A DNA stretch of 64,000 nt from Pseudomonas gregormendelii (GCF_017114825.1 NZ_JADEVO010000004.1:1-64000), one strand, 5' to 3'. Counted from the first letter of the stretch, positions 18,934 to 27,765 are shown. The notes: generated by a model from the sequence alone, not told the origin. Translations and numbers: made by a program.

Positions 18934-20211
18934 TCAACGCTCGATAATCGCCGTCACGCCCTGCCCGCCTGCGGCGCAGATGGAGATCAGGCCACGGCCC
19001 TTGCCTGCCGCGTCCAGCAGCTTCGCCAGGTTGGCGACGATGCGTCCGCCGGTCGCGGCGAATGGATGACCTGCCGCCAGTGAGCTGCCTTTGACATTAA
19101 GCCGGCTGCGGTCGATGGCACCCAATGGCGCGTCAAGGCCCAGGCGCGTCTTGCAGTACTCCGGGTCTTCCCAGGCCTTCAGGGTGCACAGCACCTGAGC
19201 GGCGAAGGCTTCGTGGATTTCGTAGTAATCGAAATCCTGCAGCGTCAGGCCGTTGCGCGCCAACAAGCGTGGCACGGCATACACCGGCGCCATCAGCAGG
19301 CCTTCGGCGCCGTTGACGAAATCCACCGCAGCCGTTTCGCCGTCGCGCCAGTAGGCGAGGATCGGCAAGCCGCGTTCCTTGGCCCACTCCTCACTGCCCA
19401 GCAACACCAGGGACGCGCCATCGGTGAGCGGCGTGGAGTTGCCCGCCGTAAGGGTACCCTTGGCGCTTTTCTCGAAAGCCGGTTTCAGCCCCGCGAGTTT
19501 TTCCAGGGTCAGGTCGGGGCGCAGATTGTTGTCGCGGGTGAGCCCGAGGAACGGCGTCATCAGGTCGTTATGCCAGCCCTCGGTGTACGACGCGGCCAGA
19601 TTACGATGACTCGCCAGGGCCAGTTGGTCCTGGGCTTCGCGAGGAATGTTCCAGGTCTGCGCCATCAATTCGCAGTGCTGGCCCATGGACAGGCCGGTGC
19701 GCGGCTCGCCATTGCGCGGGAACTCGGGAATCAGGTGCTGGGGGCGCAGTTGCAGGAACGTTTTCAGTTTGTCGGCCGTGGTCTTGCCGCGATTGGCCTG
19801 CAGCAGAATTCGACGCAACCCTTCACTGACACTGATCGGCGCATCCGAAGTGGTGTCGACGCCACCGGCAATCGCGCAGTCGATCTGGCCCAGGGCAATC
19901 TTGTTTGCCACCAGCAACGCCGCTTCCAGCCCGGTGCCGCAGGCTTGCTGAATGTCGTAGGCCGGGGTGTGGGGCGACAGGCGCGAGCCGAGCACACACT
20001 CACGGGTCAGGTTCATGTCTCGCGACAGCTTGAGTACCGCCCCTGCAACCACCTCACCGATGCGCTGGCCATGCAGGTTGTAGCGTTCGATCAGCCCTTC
20101 GAGCGCAGCAGTGAGCATGGCCTGGTTACTGGCGGTGGCGTAGGGTCCGTTGGAGCGAGCAAAGGGAATACGGTTACCACCGATGATCGCGACGCGGCGC
20201 AGTTGAGTCAT
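18934..20211 (-). CDS. Acetyl-CoA C-acetyltransferase (thiolase, FadI-like)
   Basis: This 425-aa thiolase has the nucleophile C91 in QQACGTGLEA, EIHEAFAAQ and GHPFAATG with the catalytic histidines, and the proton-donor cysteine in CAAGGQG. The length and NRIPFARS start fit the FadI/long-chain type rather than PhaA. It is divergent from the FabG-like and MaoC-like genes (PA4785-PA4786-like arrangement), so it probably belongs to a fatty acyl degradation or synthesis side-pathway. Confidence 0.9.
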   Translation of the reverse strand: MTQLRRVAIIGGNRIPFARSNGPYATASNQAMLTAALEGLIERYNLHGQRIGEVVAGAVLKLSRDMNLTRECVLGSRLSPHTPAYDIQQACGTGLEAALLVANKIALGQIDCAIAGGVDTTSDAPISVSEGLRRILLQANRGKTTADKLKTFLQLRPQHLIPEFPRNGEPRTGLSMGQHCELMAQTWNIPREAQDQLALASHRNLAASYTEGWHNDLMTPFLGLTRDNNLRPDLTLEKLAGLKPAFEKSAKGTLTAGNSTPLTDGASLVLLGSEEWAKERGLPILAYWRDGETAAVDFVNGAEGLLMAPVYAVPRLLARNGLTLQDFDYYEIHEAFAAQVLCTLKAWEDPEYCKTRLGLDAPLGAIDRSRLNVKGSSLAAGHPFAATGGRIVANLAKLLDAAGKGRGLISICAAGGQGVTAIIER

Positions 20212-20370
20212 AAAAAGCTCCTGATGAAATATTCCAATTCAAACGGCACACCCTGCAGGAGCCAGCTTGCTGGGTCCTGCAGAGTCAAGCGTAGGCCTTA
20301 TCTCGTGGATCGAACGACTGATCGCCATTCATGGTCCACACTTTGAACCCCAGCTACCGGAGTGCGTTCC

Positions 20371-21723
20371 ATGTCTGACCGCTATATCGACTTCGCCAAT
20401 TCATCCATCGGCCATCGCCTGGTCGGTGCCATGGGCCTGCCGTCGCCGGTTCGCCTGGAGCGCTGGCAAGCTGGCAGGCTGCGTCCGGTCGAGGGCGCGC
20501 TGCTGATTGGCGGCGGCCCGCTGGCGGAGAAAGTCAGTGCTTTCGCCAACCGTCTCACCGACGCGATCTACGGTTACGGCACCGAGCCTTCAGTGGCTAC
20601 CCCGTGGATTCCGGGGCACGGTCCGAAACTCAAGGCCGTGGTGTTCGATGCCAGCGACCTGGTGCACACCGATCAACTCAAACACTTGCGCGAGTTTTTC
20701 CAGCCACTGATGAAAAACCTCGATCACAGCGCGCACCTGGTGATCCTCGGTCGCTCGCCACAAGGCTTGAACGACCCCTTTGCCGCCAGCGCCCAGCGGG
20801 CCCTGGAGGGGTTCAGCCGGTCCCTGGCCAAGGAACTGCGCAGCGGCGGCACCCTGCAATTAATCTATGTCGGTGAAGGTGCCGAGGATCAGCTGGAAGG
20901 TCCGCTGCGGTTTTTCCTCTCGCCAAAAAGCGCGTTCGTCTCCGGCCAGGTCATCCGCCTGACCGCCTGCGACACCCCGGTGACCGACTGGACCCGCCCA
21001 CTGGCCGGGCGCAAGGCGCTGGTCACCGGCGCGGCGCGGGGCATCGGCGCCTCCATCGCCGAAACCCTGGCCCGTGACGGCGCTGAGGTGGTGCTGCTGG
21101 ACGTGCCTCAGGCCAAGTCCGACCTCGAAGCCCTCGCCGCACGCCTCGGCGGGCGCAGCGTCACCCTCGACATTTGCGCCGAGGACGCCGCCGCACAACT
21201 GATCGACCACCTGCCCGATGGCATCGACATCGTGGTGCACAACGCCGGCATCACCCGGGATAAAACCCTGGCCAACATGACGCCGGAGTTCTGGGATGCC
21301 GTGCTGGCGGTCAACCTCAATGCACCGCAAGTGCTGACCAAGGCCCTGCTGGACCAGGGCACCCTGCGCGACAATGCCCGGGTGATCCTGCTGGCCTCCA
21401 TCAGCGGCATCGCCGGCAACCGCGGGCAGACCAATTACGCCGCCAGCAAGGCCGGGCTGATCGGCCTGGCAGAAGCCTGGGCGCCGTTGCTCAAGGAGCG
21501 CGGCATCAGCATCAACGCCGTGGCCCCCGGGTTCATCGAAACCCAGATGACTGCACACATCCCCTTCGCCCTGCGCGAAGCCGGCCGCCGCATGAGTTCC
21601 CTGGGCCAGGGTGGTTTGCCGCAAGACGTCGCCGAAGCGGTCGCCTGGCTGGCCCAGCCCGGCACGGGCGCCTTCACCGGACAGGCCTTGCGGGTCTGCG
21701 GACAAAGCGTTTTGGGGGCCTAG
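20371..21723 (+). CDS. High-molecular-weight FabG-like 3-oxoacyl-ACP reductase
   Basis: The protein has 450 aa, about twice classical FabG. Residues 1 to about 205 form a divergent N-terminal Rossmann-like domain without a clear catalytic set. Residues from about 210 are a complete SDR: ALVTGAARGIGA for NAD(P)H, VHNAGIT, the catalytic serine in LLASISG, and YAASK. The ATG at 20371 follows CCGGAG. It is followed after 2 bp by the MaoC-like gene, so reduction and dehydration of a 3-oxoacyl thioester are probably coupled. Confidence 0.85.
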   Translation: MSDRYIDFANSSIGHRLVGAMGLPSPVRLERWQAGRLRPVEGALLIGGGPLAEKVSAFANRLTDAIYGYGTEPSVATPWIPGHGPKLKAVVFDASDLVHTDQLKHLREFFQPLMKNLDHSAHLVILGRSPQGLNDPFAASAQRALEGFSRSLAKELRSGGTLQLIYVGEGAEDQLEGPLRFFLSPKSAFVSGQVIRLTACDTPVTDWTRPLAGRKALVTGAARGIGASIAETLARDGAEVVLLDVPQAKSDLEALAARLGGRSVTLDICAEDAAAQLIDHLPDGIDIVVHNAGITRDKTLANMTPEFWDAVLAVNLNAPQVLTKALLDQGTLRDNARVILLASISGIAGNRGQTNYAASKAGLIGLAEAWAPLLKERGISINAVAPGFIETQMTAHIPFALREAGRRMSSLGQGGLPQDVAEAVAWLAQPGTGAFTGQALRVCGQSVLGA

Positions 21724-21725
21724 AC

Positions 21726-22580
21726 ATGACGACCGACTGGCACACCCTCGATCGCGAGCCGAGCCTGGCCGACCTGTACGTCAAGGCCGCCACTCGCCGC
21801 AAAATCACGGGCACTACCCTGCCTGATTCCGGGCTGCGTACCGGGGTCGATGTCGATTCCGGGCGCCTTGTGGCCTACCGCAAAGTCTGCGGCTTTGCCG
21901 ACAATGCCTTGCTTCCACCCACCTATCCCCACGTACTCGCGTTTGCCTTGCAGATGCAACTGCTGACGGCCAGGGAGTTTCCTTTTCCGTTGCTCGGTCT
22001 CATCCATTTGAGTAATCGCATTCGCGTCCTGCGCCCGATGGGCGGCGTGGGCCGGGTGCGGGTCAGCGTGCGGGTGCAGAACCTGCAGCCCCACGCCAAA
22101 GGTGCAACCTTCGACCTGATAACGACCCTGGACGATCAACTCGGCGCGCTATGGGAGGCCGAAAGCCGGATGCTCTGTCGCGGCGTCAAGCTGCAGGGCG
22201 AAGCGGCGGAGGAAGTGCTCGCGCCGATGTTGCCGATGACCCAGGTTGCGCAGTGGCAAGCCCCGGCGGACATTGGCCGGCAGTACGCCAAGGTCTCCGG
22301 GGACTACAACCCGATCCACCTGAGTGCCGTGAGCGCCAAGCTGTTCGGCTTCCCCACTGCGATCGCCCATGGGTTGTGGAACAAGGCCAGGACCCTGGCG
22401 GCGCTCGCCGATCATTTGCCCACGGCCAATGTGGACATTGCCGTGCAATTCCTGAAGCCGGTGCGATTGCCCAGTGAGGTGACGTTGATGGCCAGTGCGG
22501 CAGGATCGAGCGGGGACTTTCAACTGCTGGGGGCGGGTGACCTGGAGCATATGGTGGGGCATTGGGCGCCGATTGCTTGA
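21726..22580 (+). CDS. MaoC-family hydratase/dehydratase
   Basis: This 284-aa double hot-dog protein carries the hydratase-2 motif in the C-terminal half: YAKVSGDYNPIHLSAVSAKLFGF, with D and H of the active site, then IAHGLW. The N-terminal half is the substrate-binding hot dog without the dyad. It should interconvert (R)-3-hydroxyacyl and 2-enoyl thioesters. It is in one operon with the FabG-like gene. Confidence 0.88.
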   Translation: MTTDWHTLDREPSLADLYVKAATRRKITGTTLPDSGLRTGVDVDSGRLVAYRKVCGFADNALLPPTYPHVLAFALQMQLLTAREFPFPLLGLIHLSNRIRVLRPMGGVGRVRVSVRVQNLQPHAKGATFDLITTLDDQLGALWEAESRMLCRGVKLQGEAAEEVLAPMLPMTQVAQWQAPADIGRQYAKVSGDYNPIHLSAVSAKLFGFPTAIAHGLWNKARTLAALADHLPTANVDIAVQFLKPVRLPSEVTLMASAAGSSGDFQLLGAGDLEHMVGHWAPIA

Positions 22581-22883
22581 GCGCCTTGGAGATCGCCATA
22601 GTCGGAACGCCGGCCGGGGCAAGCTTTGCTCTCGCACAGTGATTCAAATTGTATATATATCCAAAGTTTATGAATCATTCAAAGCCATACTAAGCCGTTG
22701 ATTCTGCAGATAACTTTTCACCTGTCAGCCCCCCTTACACAAGGCGTTAATACCAACTGGAGAATGGTATTGGCGCCCTCTTGCGACTGTTATGTCTACA
22801 ACGGACGAAGGCATTGCTGGCAACAGAAACCAGCAAGCCATCGAAGACAGCGAACGTTGTAACAGGTGCAAGGAATACCTCTC
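22581..22883. other. Promoter region of the collagen-like lipoprotein gene
   Basis: There is no gene in this 303-bp gap. It is A+T-rich at 22640-22690 (TTGTATATATATCC). It also holds a dyad at 22744-22776, GCGTTAATACCA / TGGTATTGGCGC (10 of 12 bases paired, 9-bp centre), a plausible operator for the next gene. Confidence 0.5.
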
Positions 22884-24545
22884 ATGAAAACCCAAGTTTG
22901 GTGCAAATCAGCAATCGCCATGGCGCTCGCCCTGTCCCTCGGCCTGACCGGCTGCAGCAGTGGCGGCGGCGGTCATCACAGCAGCTCCGACAGCTCATCC
23001 CCCGACAGCACTGCCGACGCGGGAACGGGCGGTTCCGGAGACTCGGGCGGAACAGGCGCAGGTGGCACCGGTGGCGCAGGTGACGGCACCGCAGGCACTG
23101 GCGGAACGGGTGGAACTGGCGGCACCGGTGGCGACAATACTGCGGGCACGGGTGGCACCGGAGGCACAGGCGGTAACGGTGGCACTGGCGGCGGCACCAT
23201 TGACCCGACCAACCCGACCAACCCCACAGATCCGACCGACCCCACCAATCCAACCAACCCGGGCGTCACTCCGCTGGTGACCACCACCCTGGTCCAGGAC
23301 GTCGGCAAAACCGTCAGTGGCGTAGGCGATGGCGTCGGCCAGGTCGGCGACAGCCTGGGCACCGTGCCCGTGGTCGGCGGTGTGGTGCAAAGTGCAGTCA
23401 ACACCACCGGCAATGTCGTCAGCACCCTGGGTAATGGCGTCGCCAACGGCATCGGCAAGCTGGACACCGACCCCAATGGGCTGGGCGTCACGGCGGCATC
23501 GGTGGGCGGCGTGGTGCAGGATGTCGGCAATGGCGTCTCAGACGTCAGCGGCAAACTCGCCACGGCCACCAGCAGCATTCCTGTGGTGGGCGGGGTCGTC
23601 ACCAAAGTCGCCCCCGTGCTGGACGGCGTTGGCGAAAAAGTCACCATGCTCGGCGATACCCTGAGCACTGCCACCACTACCGGCCCCTTGGGGACAGTGA
23701 CCAAGGAAGTCGGCAGCAAACTCGTGCCGGTGATTGCCATGGTCGAGACCACCACTGACAAGATTGGCGACGCCACCGGGCTCGGTGACCCACTCAAGGG
23801 CCTCGTGAACAAAGTCGGCAGCACCGTGAATGGCGTTGGCGACAAAGTTACCCTGGCCGGTAAGGGCAATGCCCTGACCAACACCGTCGGCGGCGCACTG
23901 AGCAACACCGGCACGGCGGTCGGCAAAGCTGGCGGGCTGGTGTCCAATGGAAGTGGTTCAGGCGCGGGTGGCGGCCTGGGTGGCGGCCTGGGTGGAGGTC
24001 TGGGTGGCGCCTTGGGCGGCACAGGTCTGCTGCAGACCGTCGGCGGCGCGGTGGTCAATGTCGGCAGCGGGCTTGACGCTGGCAGCACCAGTGGCGTGGT
24101 CAGTGCAGGCGGTGTAACGGCCGGGGCAGCGGGCAATCTGGTTGCGTCGGTTAACACCGTACTGGGCGGCTCCGGCGTCGCCAATACGGCAGCTACCGCG
24201 CCCTTGGCGAACCTTGGCACCGCGGTGGGCGCTGGCCCGAATCCGGTCACTACCGCCGTCACGGGCCTGACCCAGAACGTCGGCGCAGCGACAGGCCTTG
24301 GGGCACCCGTCAACGGCCTGACCAATCAGGTGGGTGGTGCGGTCAGTAATCTGGGTACAGCGATCGCCACCAGCACGCCAAACCCGGTCGTGGCGGCGGT
24401 CGGCAACACAGTCACCACGGTGGGCAGCACCGTCGGTGCCGTAGGCGGCCTGGTGAACGGCGCGCCTGGCGAGGGCGGCGCCACCGGGGGGCTGGGTGGC
24501 TTGCTGGGCGGCCTCACCGGCAAGCTGAGTGGCAAGAACCGTTAG
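22884..24545 (+). CDS. Collagen-like Gly-rich lipoprotein
   Basis: The precursor has 553 aa, starting at the ATG at 22884 after AAGGA. The signal peptide ends in the lipobox LTGC (C near residue 23), followed by SSGGGGHHSSSDSS. Residues about 45-100 are almost pure G/T/S/A in GTG-type triplets. A TNPTDPT-type spacer (about 102-122) follows, then about 400 residues of V/G-rich units such as VGGVVQSAVNTTGNVVSTLG, which look like repeated amphipathic strands or helices. There are no cysteines after the lipid anchor. The family is usually named collagen-like triple-helix-repeat protein. It probably sits on the outer membrane or cell surface; the function is unknown. It is followed by a TpsB transporter gene that may export it. 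Confidence 0.75.
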   Translation: MKTQVWCKSAIAMALALSLGLTGCSSGGGGHHSSSDSSSPDSTADAGTGGSGDSGGTGAGGTGGAGDGTAGTGGTGGTGGTGGDNTAGTGGTGGTGGNGGTGGGTIDPTNPTNPTDPTDPTNPTNPGVTPLVTTTLVQDVGKTVSGVGDGVGQVGDSLGTVPVVGGVVQSAVNTTGNVVSTLGNGVANGIGKLDTDPNGLGVTAASVGGVVQDVGNGVSDVSGKLATATSSIPVVGGVVTKVAPVLDGVGEKVTMLGDTLSTATTTGPLGTVTKEVGSKLVPVIAMVETTTDKIGDATGLGDPLKGLVNKVGSTVNGVGDKVTLAGKGNALTNTVGGALSNTGTAVGKAGGLVSNGSGSGAGGGLGGGLGGGLGGALGGTGLLQTVGGAVVNVGSGLDAGSTSGVVSAGGVTAGAAGNLVASVNTVLGGSGVANTAATAPLANLGTAVGAGPNPVTTAVTGLTQNVGAATGLGAPVNGLTNQVGGAVSNLGTAIATSTPNPVVAAVGNTVTTVGSTVGAVGGLVNGAPGEGGATGGLGGLLGGLTGKLSGKNR

Positions 24546-24601
24546 TTTTTGCACCTGGCCGATTCGACGGCCTTATCTACAGCGCCTACGCTTGGTTGAA
24601 G

Positions 24602-24637
24602 GCGGAAGATTCGAAAGAGTCTTCCGCTTTTTCTTTT
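24602..24637 (+). terminator. Rho-independent terminator
   Basis: GCGGAAGA-TTCGAAAGAG-TCTTCCGC with a following T-rich run (TTTTTCTTTT) ends the lipoprotein transcript 57 bp after its stop. The TpsB gene therefore probably has its own promoter or depends on read-through. Confidence 0.88.
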
Positions 24638-24684
24638 GAACATGATGATCCAGGCGAAGTTGTAACTTGAACATGGAGTGTCCT

Positions 24685-26355
24685 ATGCGCCTTTTGGCTT
24701 CCTTGCTAGCTCTGACCGTCAGTACCTGCGCCCTCGCCGACACCCTTCCCAGCTTCCTCAACAGCAACGAAACCACGCGCAACCTGCCGGTACCCAACCT
24801 GCCCGCCGATGCTTACCGCCCCAGCACTGCGCCGCTCTCGGTGCCGGAACCCGGCGCCACCCAGGCCCAGCCGCTGATGATGAACACCCGAATCAAGCTC
24901 AGAACCGTGCAGATCGAAGGCGGAACCGTCTACCCCCTCAGCGAACTGGCCACGCTTTACCAACCCCTGATCGGCCAGGAAACCAGCCTCGCCGACCTGA
25001 TCGAAGCAACCCGCAGCATTACCCGCCGCTACCAGCAGGACGGTTACCTGCTGTCCTATGCCTTCCTGCCGCAACAGACGTTCGACAATGGCGTGGCGCG
25101 GGTGGTGTTGGTGGAAGGCTATATCAAGGATTACCAGTTGCAGGGCGACGTCGGGCGGGTCAAGGGCCTGCTCGACAAGCTGGTGGCCAAGCTGCAGGCC
25201 GAACGCCCGCTGACGCGCAAGACCTTCGAGCGCTACACCACGCTCATGAGTCGAATTCCCGGGGTGACCCTGCAGGCGCAGGTGCCGCCACCGGGCACCA
25301 CCGACGGTGCGGCCTACCTGGTCGCCCAGGCGAGTCGCAAACCCTTCACCAGCACCCTGAGCGCCACAGAAAGCAGCCGCAACGGCACCCAGGCCCTGCT
25401 CGGCCTCAGCAGCAACTCCCAGACTTCCATGGGCGAGCAACTGAGCCTCAGCGGCCTGTTTCCACCAGGGGAAGATCACGAGCAGTACTACCGCCTGGAC
25501 TACAACCAGTTTCTGAATGCCGAGGGCACGCAGCTGGCGCTCTCCGCCTCACGCTACCGCGCCGACCCTGGCGCCAACTTGCTGACCGATAATGGCCTGG
25601 AGCTCGAGCCACACCGGGAGAATGACCGTTACTCCATCGGCTTGAGCCACCCACTCATCGCGTCACCCAACGAACAACTCAGCGTCAGCTCAAGGGTGTA
25701 CGCGGTCAATGACAAGACCCGATACAAGGTGGTCGGCTTTCCATTGAGCGTCGACATCAACAGCGACGTGCGCGCCCTCGCTTTTGAAGGTGACTGGCGC
25801 AAGGCCGATGCCAAACAATTGCGGATCCTCAGTGGCGGGGTTTATCAGGGCATCGATGGCATGGGGGCCGATACCAACAACACCGACCTCGACCTGGACT
25901 TCTTCCGCCTGCGTCTATCCGGCGTGCAGAGCGACCGGTTTTTCGACAACTGGCAGGGGGTGCTTTCGGCCGCGCTCTACTGGAGTGAAGACACCCTGCC
26001 CGACAGCGAACGCGCGGTATTCGGCGGGCAGAATTTCGGCCGCGGCTACCCCGACGATCAGGCGTCGGGCGACAAGGGTTGGGGCATCGCGTACGAGGTC
26101 AACTACAGCTTCAACCGCGACTGGAGCTGGGTAAAAATCCTGCAGCCCTACGTCGTCCTGGATCGCTCCAAGACCTGGTTCAACAAGCTGCCGGTGCAGG
26201 GCAACAATCTGTCCTCGGGCGCCATCGGGTTGCGGTTTGGCGATGCCAAGTACTACAACATTGCCCTGGAAGCCGCCAAGCCGATGTCCGAGCAAGCACT
26301 GGATACCTTCAACCGCAAGCCGCGCTACAGCATCAGCTTCAGTTACCAGCTTTGA
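24685..26355 (+). CDS. ShlB/FhaC/HecB-family TpsB outer-membrane transporter
   Basis: The precursor has 556 aa, starting at the ATG at 24685 with GGAG seven bases upstream; the TTG and ATG further upstream are less well placed. The signal peptide is cleaved near CALADT. Two POTRA domains follow: about 75-150 (LRTVQIEGGTVYPLSELATL to VVLVEGYI) and about 150-225. The 16-strand barrel carries the FhaC L6 motif as GRGYPDD and ends SISFSYQL with a terminal aromatic-hydrophobic strand. TpsB proteins export a TpsA exoprotein. No classical TpsA with an N-terminal TPS domain is adjacent; the preceding lipoprotein is the only candidate. Confidence 0.88.
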   Translation: MRLLASLLALTVSTCALADTLPSFLNSNETTRNLPVPNLPADAYRPSTAPLSVPEPGATQAQPLMMNTRIKLRTVQIEGGTVYPLSELATLYQPLIGQETSLADLIEATRSITRRYQQDGYLLSYAFLPQQTFDNGVARVVLVEGYIKDYQLQGDVGRVKGLLDKLVAKLQAERPLTRKTFERYTTLMSRIPGVTLQAQVPPPGTTDGAAYLVAQASRKPFTSTLSATESSRNGTQALLGLSSNSQTSMGEQLSLSGLFPPGEDHEQYYRLDYNQFLNAEGTQLALSASRYRADPGANLLTDNGLELEPHRENDRYSIGLSHPLIASPNEQLSVSSRVYAVNDKTRYKVVGFPLSVDINSDVRALAFEGDWRKADAKQLRILSGGVYQGIDGMGADTNNTDLDLDFFRLRLSGVQSDRFFDNWQGVLSAALYWSEDTLPDSERAVFGGQNFGRGYPDDQASGDKGWGIAYEVNYSFNRDWSWVKILQPYVVLDRSKTWFNKLPVQGNNLSSGAIGLRFGDAKYYNIALEAAKPMSEQALDTFNRKPRYSISFSYQL

Positions 26356-26428
26356 GTCATGGACCGGTTTGCTGGTGATGGCGACGGTTAACGATTGCCA
26401 GAAGGACGGTGGCCTATACGAACCCACT

Positions 26429-26528
26429 GTAGGAGCGAGCTTGCTCGCGATAAACCCGAGAACGACGCGGGCATGTCAGGCTGCCAGCGTTATCGTTCAC
26501 GACCATCGCGAGCAAGCTCGCTCCTACA
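26429..26528. repeat. REP pair (TGCTCGCGA class)
   Basis: TGTAGGAGCGAGCTTGCTCG and its inverted copy flank about 55 bp that include ATCGTTCACGACCATCGCG, a linker variant also present in the block near 17700. Confidence 0.85.
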
Positions 26529-26699
26529 GTTGACCGGGGTGGCGCTTAGGAAATGAGTGCACGTCCTACATACCCAGAGTGGGTTGGGGAAAATTCCTAC
26601 ACGTTGTGTCGGTTGTTGTTTCGGAAGCGGGGAATGTACGCTTTGGGTGTCGCTGCAAATTCAGCGAACGGGTTTGGTCGCCCGGGTTTAGAATGGCGC

Positions 26700-26840
26700 A
26701 CTTTTAGTGCTTGCTTCATGGCGAGCTGTGCGTGGGAGGGCTTCGGCCCTGCCGGGTTCCATTCCCTGGTCGACCAACCTGCGTACGGTCCGCCACCCTA
26801 CTGCTTGGTCGCAGTCGTGGCGAACTCCTTGTCCTCGAAT
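26700..26840 (+). ncRNA. Putative structured RNA, C4-antisense-like, upstream of DUF6124
   Basis: GGGCTTCGGCCC makes a tight hairpin, followed at once by CCGGGTTCCATTCCCTGG, a T-arm-like stem-loop. Paired-looking segments follow (GGTCGACCAACC; GGTCGCAGTCGTGGCG). The tandem hairpin plus T-loop resembles the C4 antisense RNA family, and I recall similar leaders before DUF6124/DUF3077 genes in Pseudomonas. Family membership is inference; no covariance search was done. Confidence 0.4.
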
Positions 26841-26851
26841 GGAGTTTCACA

Positions 26852-27172
26852 ATGATCAAACACAGCCCAAATCCCCCCGAATCAAACATCCCCGCCGAAT
26901 TCGAAAGCACACTCAACTCCCCATCCATCGCCGACATCAAATCCGCCCCACGCACGCCCTGTAGCCTGTTCAGCGTGGACCCTGGCGCCTCGACTGAAAC
27001 CCTGATGACGTATCTGGTCGAGACCCTGGCCTCGGTTGATGTGATGGTCCATCACCTGGTGGATCACCTGGACGGCGAGTCGCGCAATGCGCTGCTGGGT
27101 ATTTCGAACACGATCATGCTGGCGGAGATCACAGCGAACCGCGTACTGGATCAAATCGACACGCCGGCGTAG
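26852..27172 (+). CDS. DUF6124 (DUF3077-like) family small protein
   Basis: The protein has 106 aa, starting at the ATG at 26852 with GGAG upstream. A disordered N-terminus (PNPPESNIPAE) precedes a helical domain with the family pattern LFSVDPGASTETLMTYLVETLASVDVM and the C-terminal EITANRVLDQID. These proteins are abundant in fluorescent pseudomonads, often in several copies per genome, and have no known function. The upstream structured leader may control its expression. Confidence 0.75.
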   Translation: MIKHSPNPPESNIPAEFESTLNSPSIADIKSAPRTPCSLFSVDPGASTETLMTYLVETLASVDVMVHHLVDHLDGESRNALLGISNTIMLAEITANRVLDQIDTPA

Positions 27173-27190
27173 AAGCCGAACGATCCCCCG

Positions 27191-27308
27191 GTAGGAGCTG
27201 CCGAAGGCTGCGATCTTTTGATCTTGGCGATCTGCAGGAATCAAGATCATCTGCAGATCAAGATCAAAAGATCGTCCGATCGCGGCCCGAGCCTGCGGCA
27301 GCTCCTAC
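27191..27308. repeat. REP-type inverted repeat (GATCTTTTG class)
   Basis: GTAGGAGCTGCCGAAGGCTG and its inverted counterpart ending GCTCCTAC enclose a second internal palindrome (CTTGGCGATCTGCAG / CTGCAGATCAAG). It can act as a terminator-like barrier between the convergent DUF6124 and response-regulator genes. Confidence 0.85.
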
Positions 27309-27351
27309 GGGATCGGGTGCTGGCGGCATGAATCGGTAGGACCGGGTTTGT

Positions 27352-27765
27352 TCAGCCGGAGGTCACTTGGGCCAGGGGCTGCGGGAACAGGTTGTTCAGC
27401 GTTTCCAGCAATCGCACGTGATAGATCGGCTTGCGAAACAGGTCGAGCACTTGCAGGCGCAGCATGTCGCTGACGTCCTCCATGTCCGCATGCCCGGACG
27501 TGACGATCACAGGGAGATGCTGACGTGAAGTGTGCTCGCGCAACCGCTTGATCAGCGACATGCCGCTCTCCTCCGGCATTCGCAGATCGGTGATCACCAA
27601 AGCGATATCGGGATGGCGGGTTAGGTGATGCAGGGCGAGTTTGACCGACGTTGCCGTGAAGCAACAAAAGCCCTCGCCCTCCAGCAGTTCGGCAAGCTCC
27701 AGCAGCGCGTCTTCTTCGTCGTCGACCAAGAGCAACTGCTGGCGTGGGGGTGAAGATAATGTCAT
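27352..27765 (-). CDS. Single-domain response regulator (receiver)
   Basis: This 137-aa receiver has the acidic pair in LLVDDEED (D14/D15), the phospho-acceptor in VITDLRMPEESG (about D60), the switch threonine/serine in VIVTSGHAD, and the lysine in FRKPI. No output domain is present. It lies just downstream of flp on the same strand (70 bp). It may therefore feed the pilus signalling system, for example by receiving phosphate from PprA or another hybrid kinase; that is inference. Confidence 0.85.
   Translation of the reverse strand: MTLSSPPRQQLLLVDDEEDALLELAELLEGEGFCCFTATSVKLALHHLTRHPDIALVITDLRMPEESGMSLIKRLREHTSRQHLPVIVTSGHADMEDVSDMLRLQVLDLFRKPIYHVRLLETLNNLFPQPLAQVTSG

Larger units (their letters stand above)
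26356..26851. other. Long leader between tpsB and the DUF6124 gene
   Basis: This 496-bp gap holds a REP pair (26429-26528) and then about 300 bp of a leader with several hairpins, including TCGCTG...CAGCGA near 26650-26666 and the C4-RNA-like fold at about 26734-26830. I see no credible protein gene before the ATG at 26852. Confidence 0.6.

Noticed and set aside
22976..24325. Pro-rich minus-strand protein of about 449 codons
   Set aside because: It is the reverse frame of the Gly/Val-rich lipoprotein (GGN complements NCC, giving Pro).
26734..26830. tRNA gene (T-arm-like GGGTTCCATTCCC)
   Set aside because: No acceptor stem, anticodon arm or CCA pairing could be laid out around the T-arm-like hairpin.
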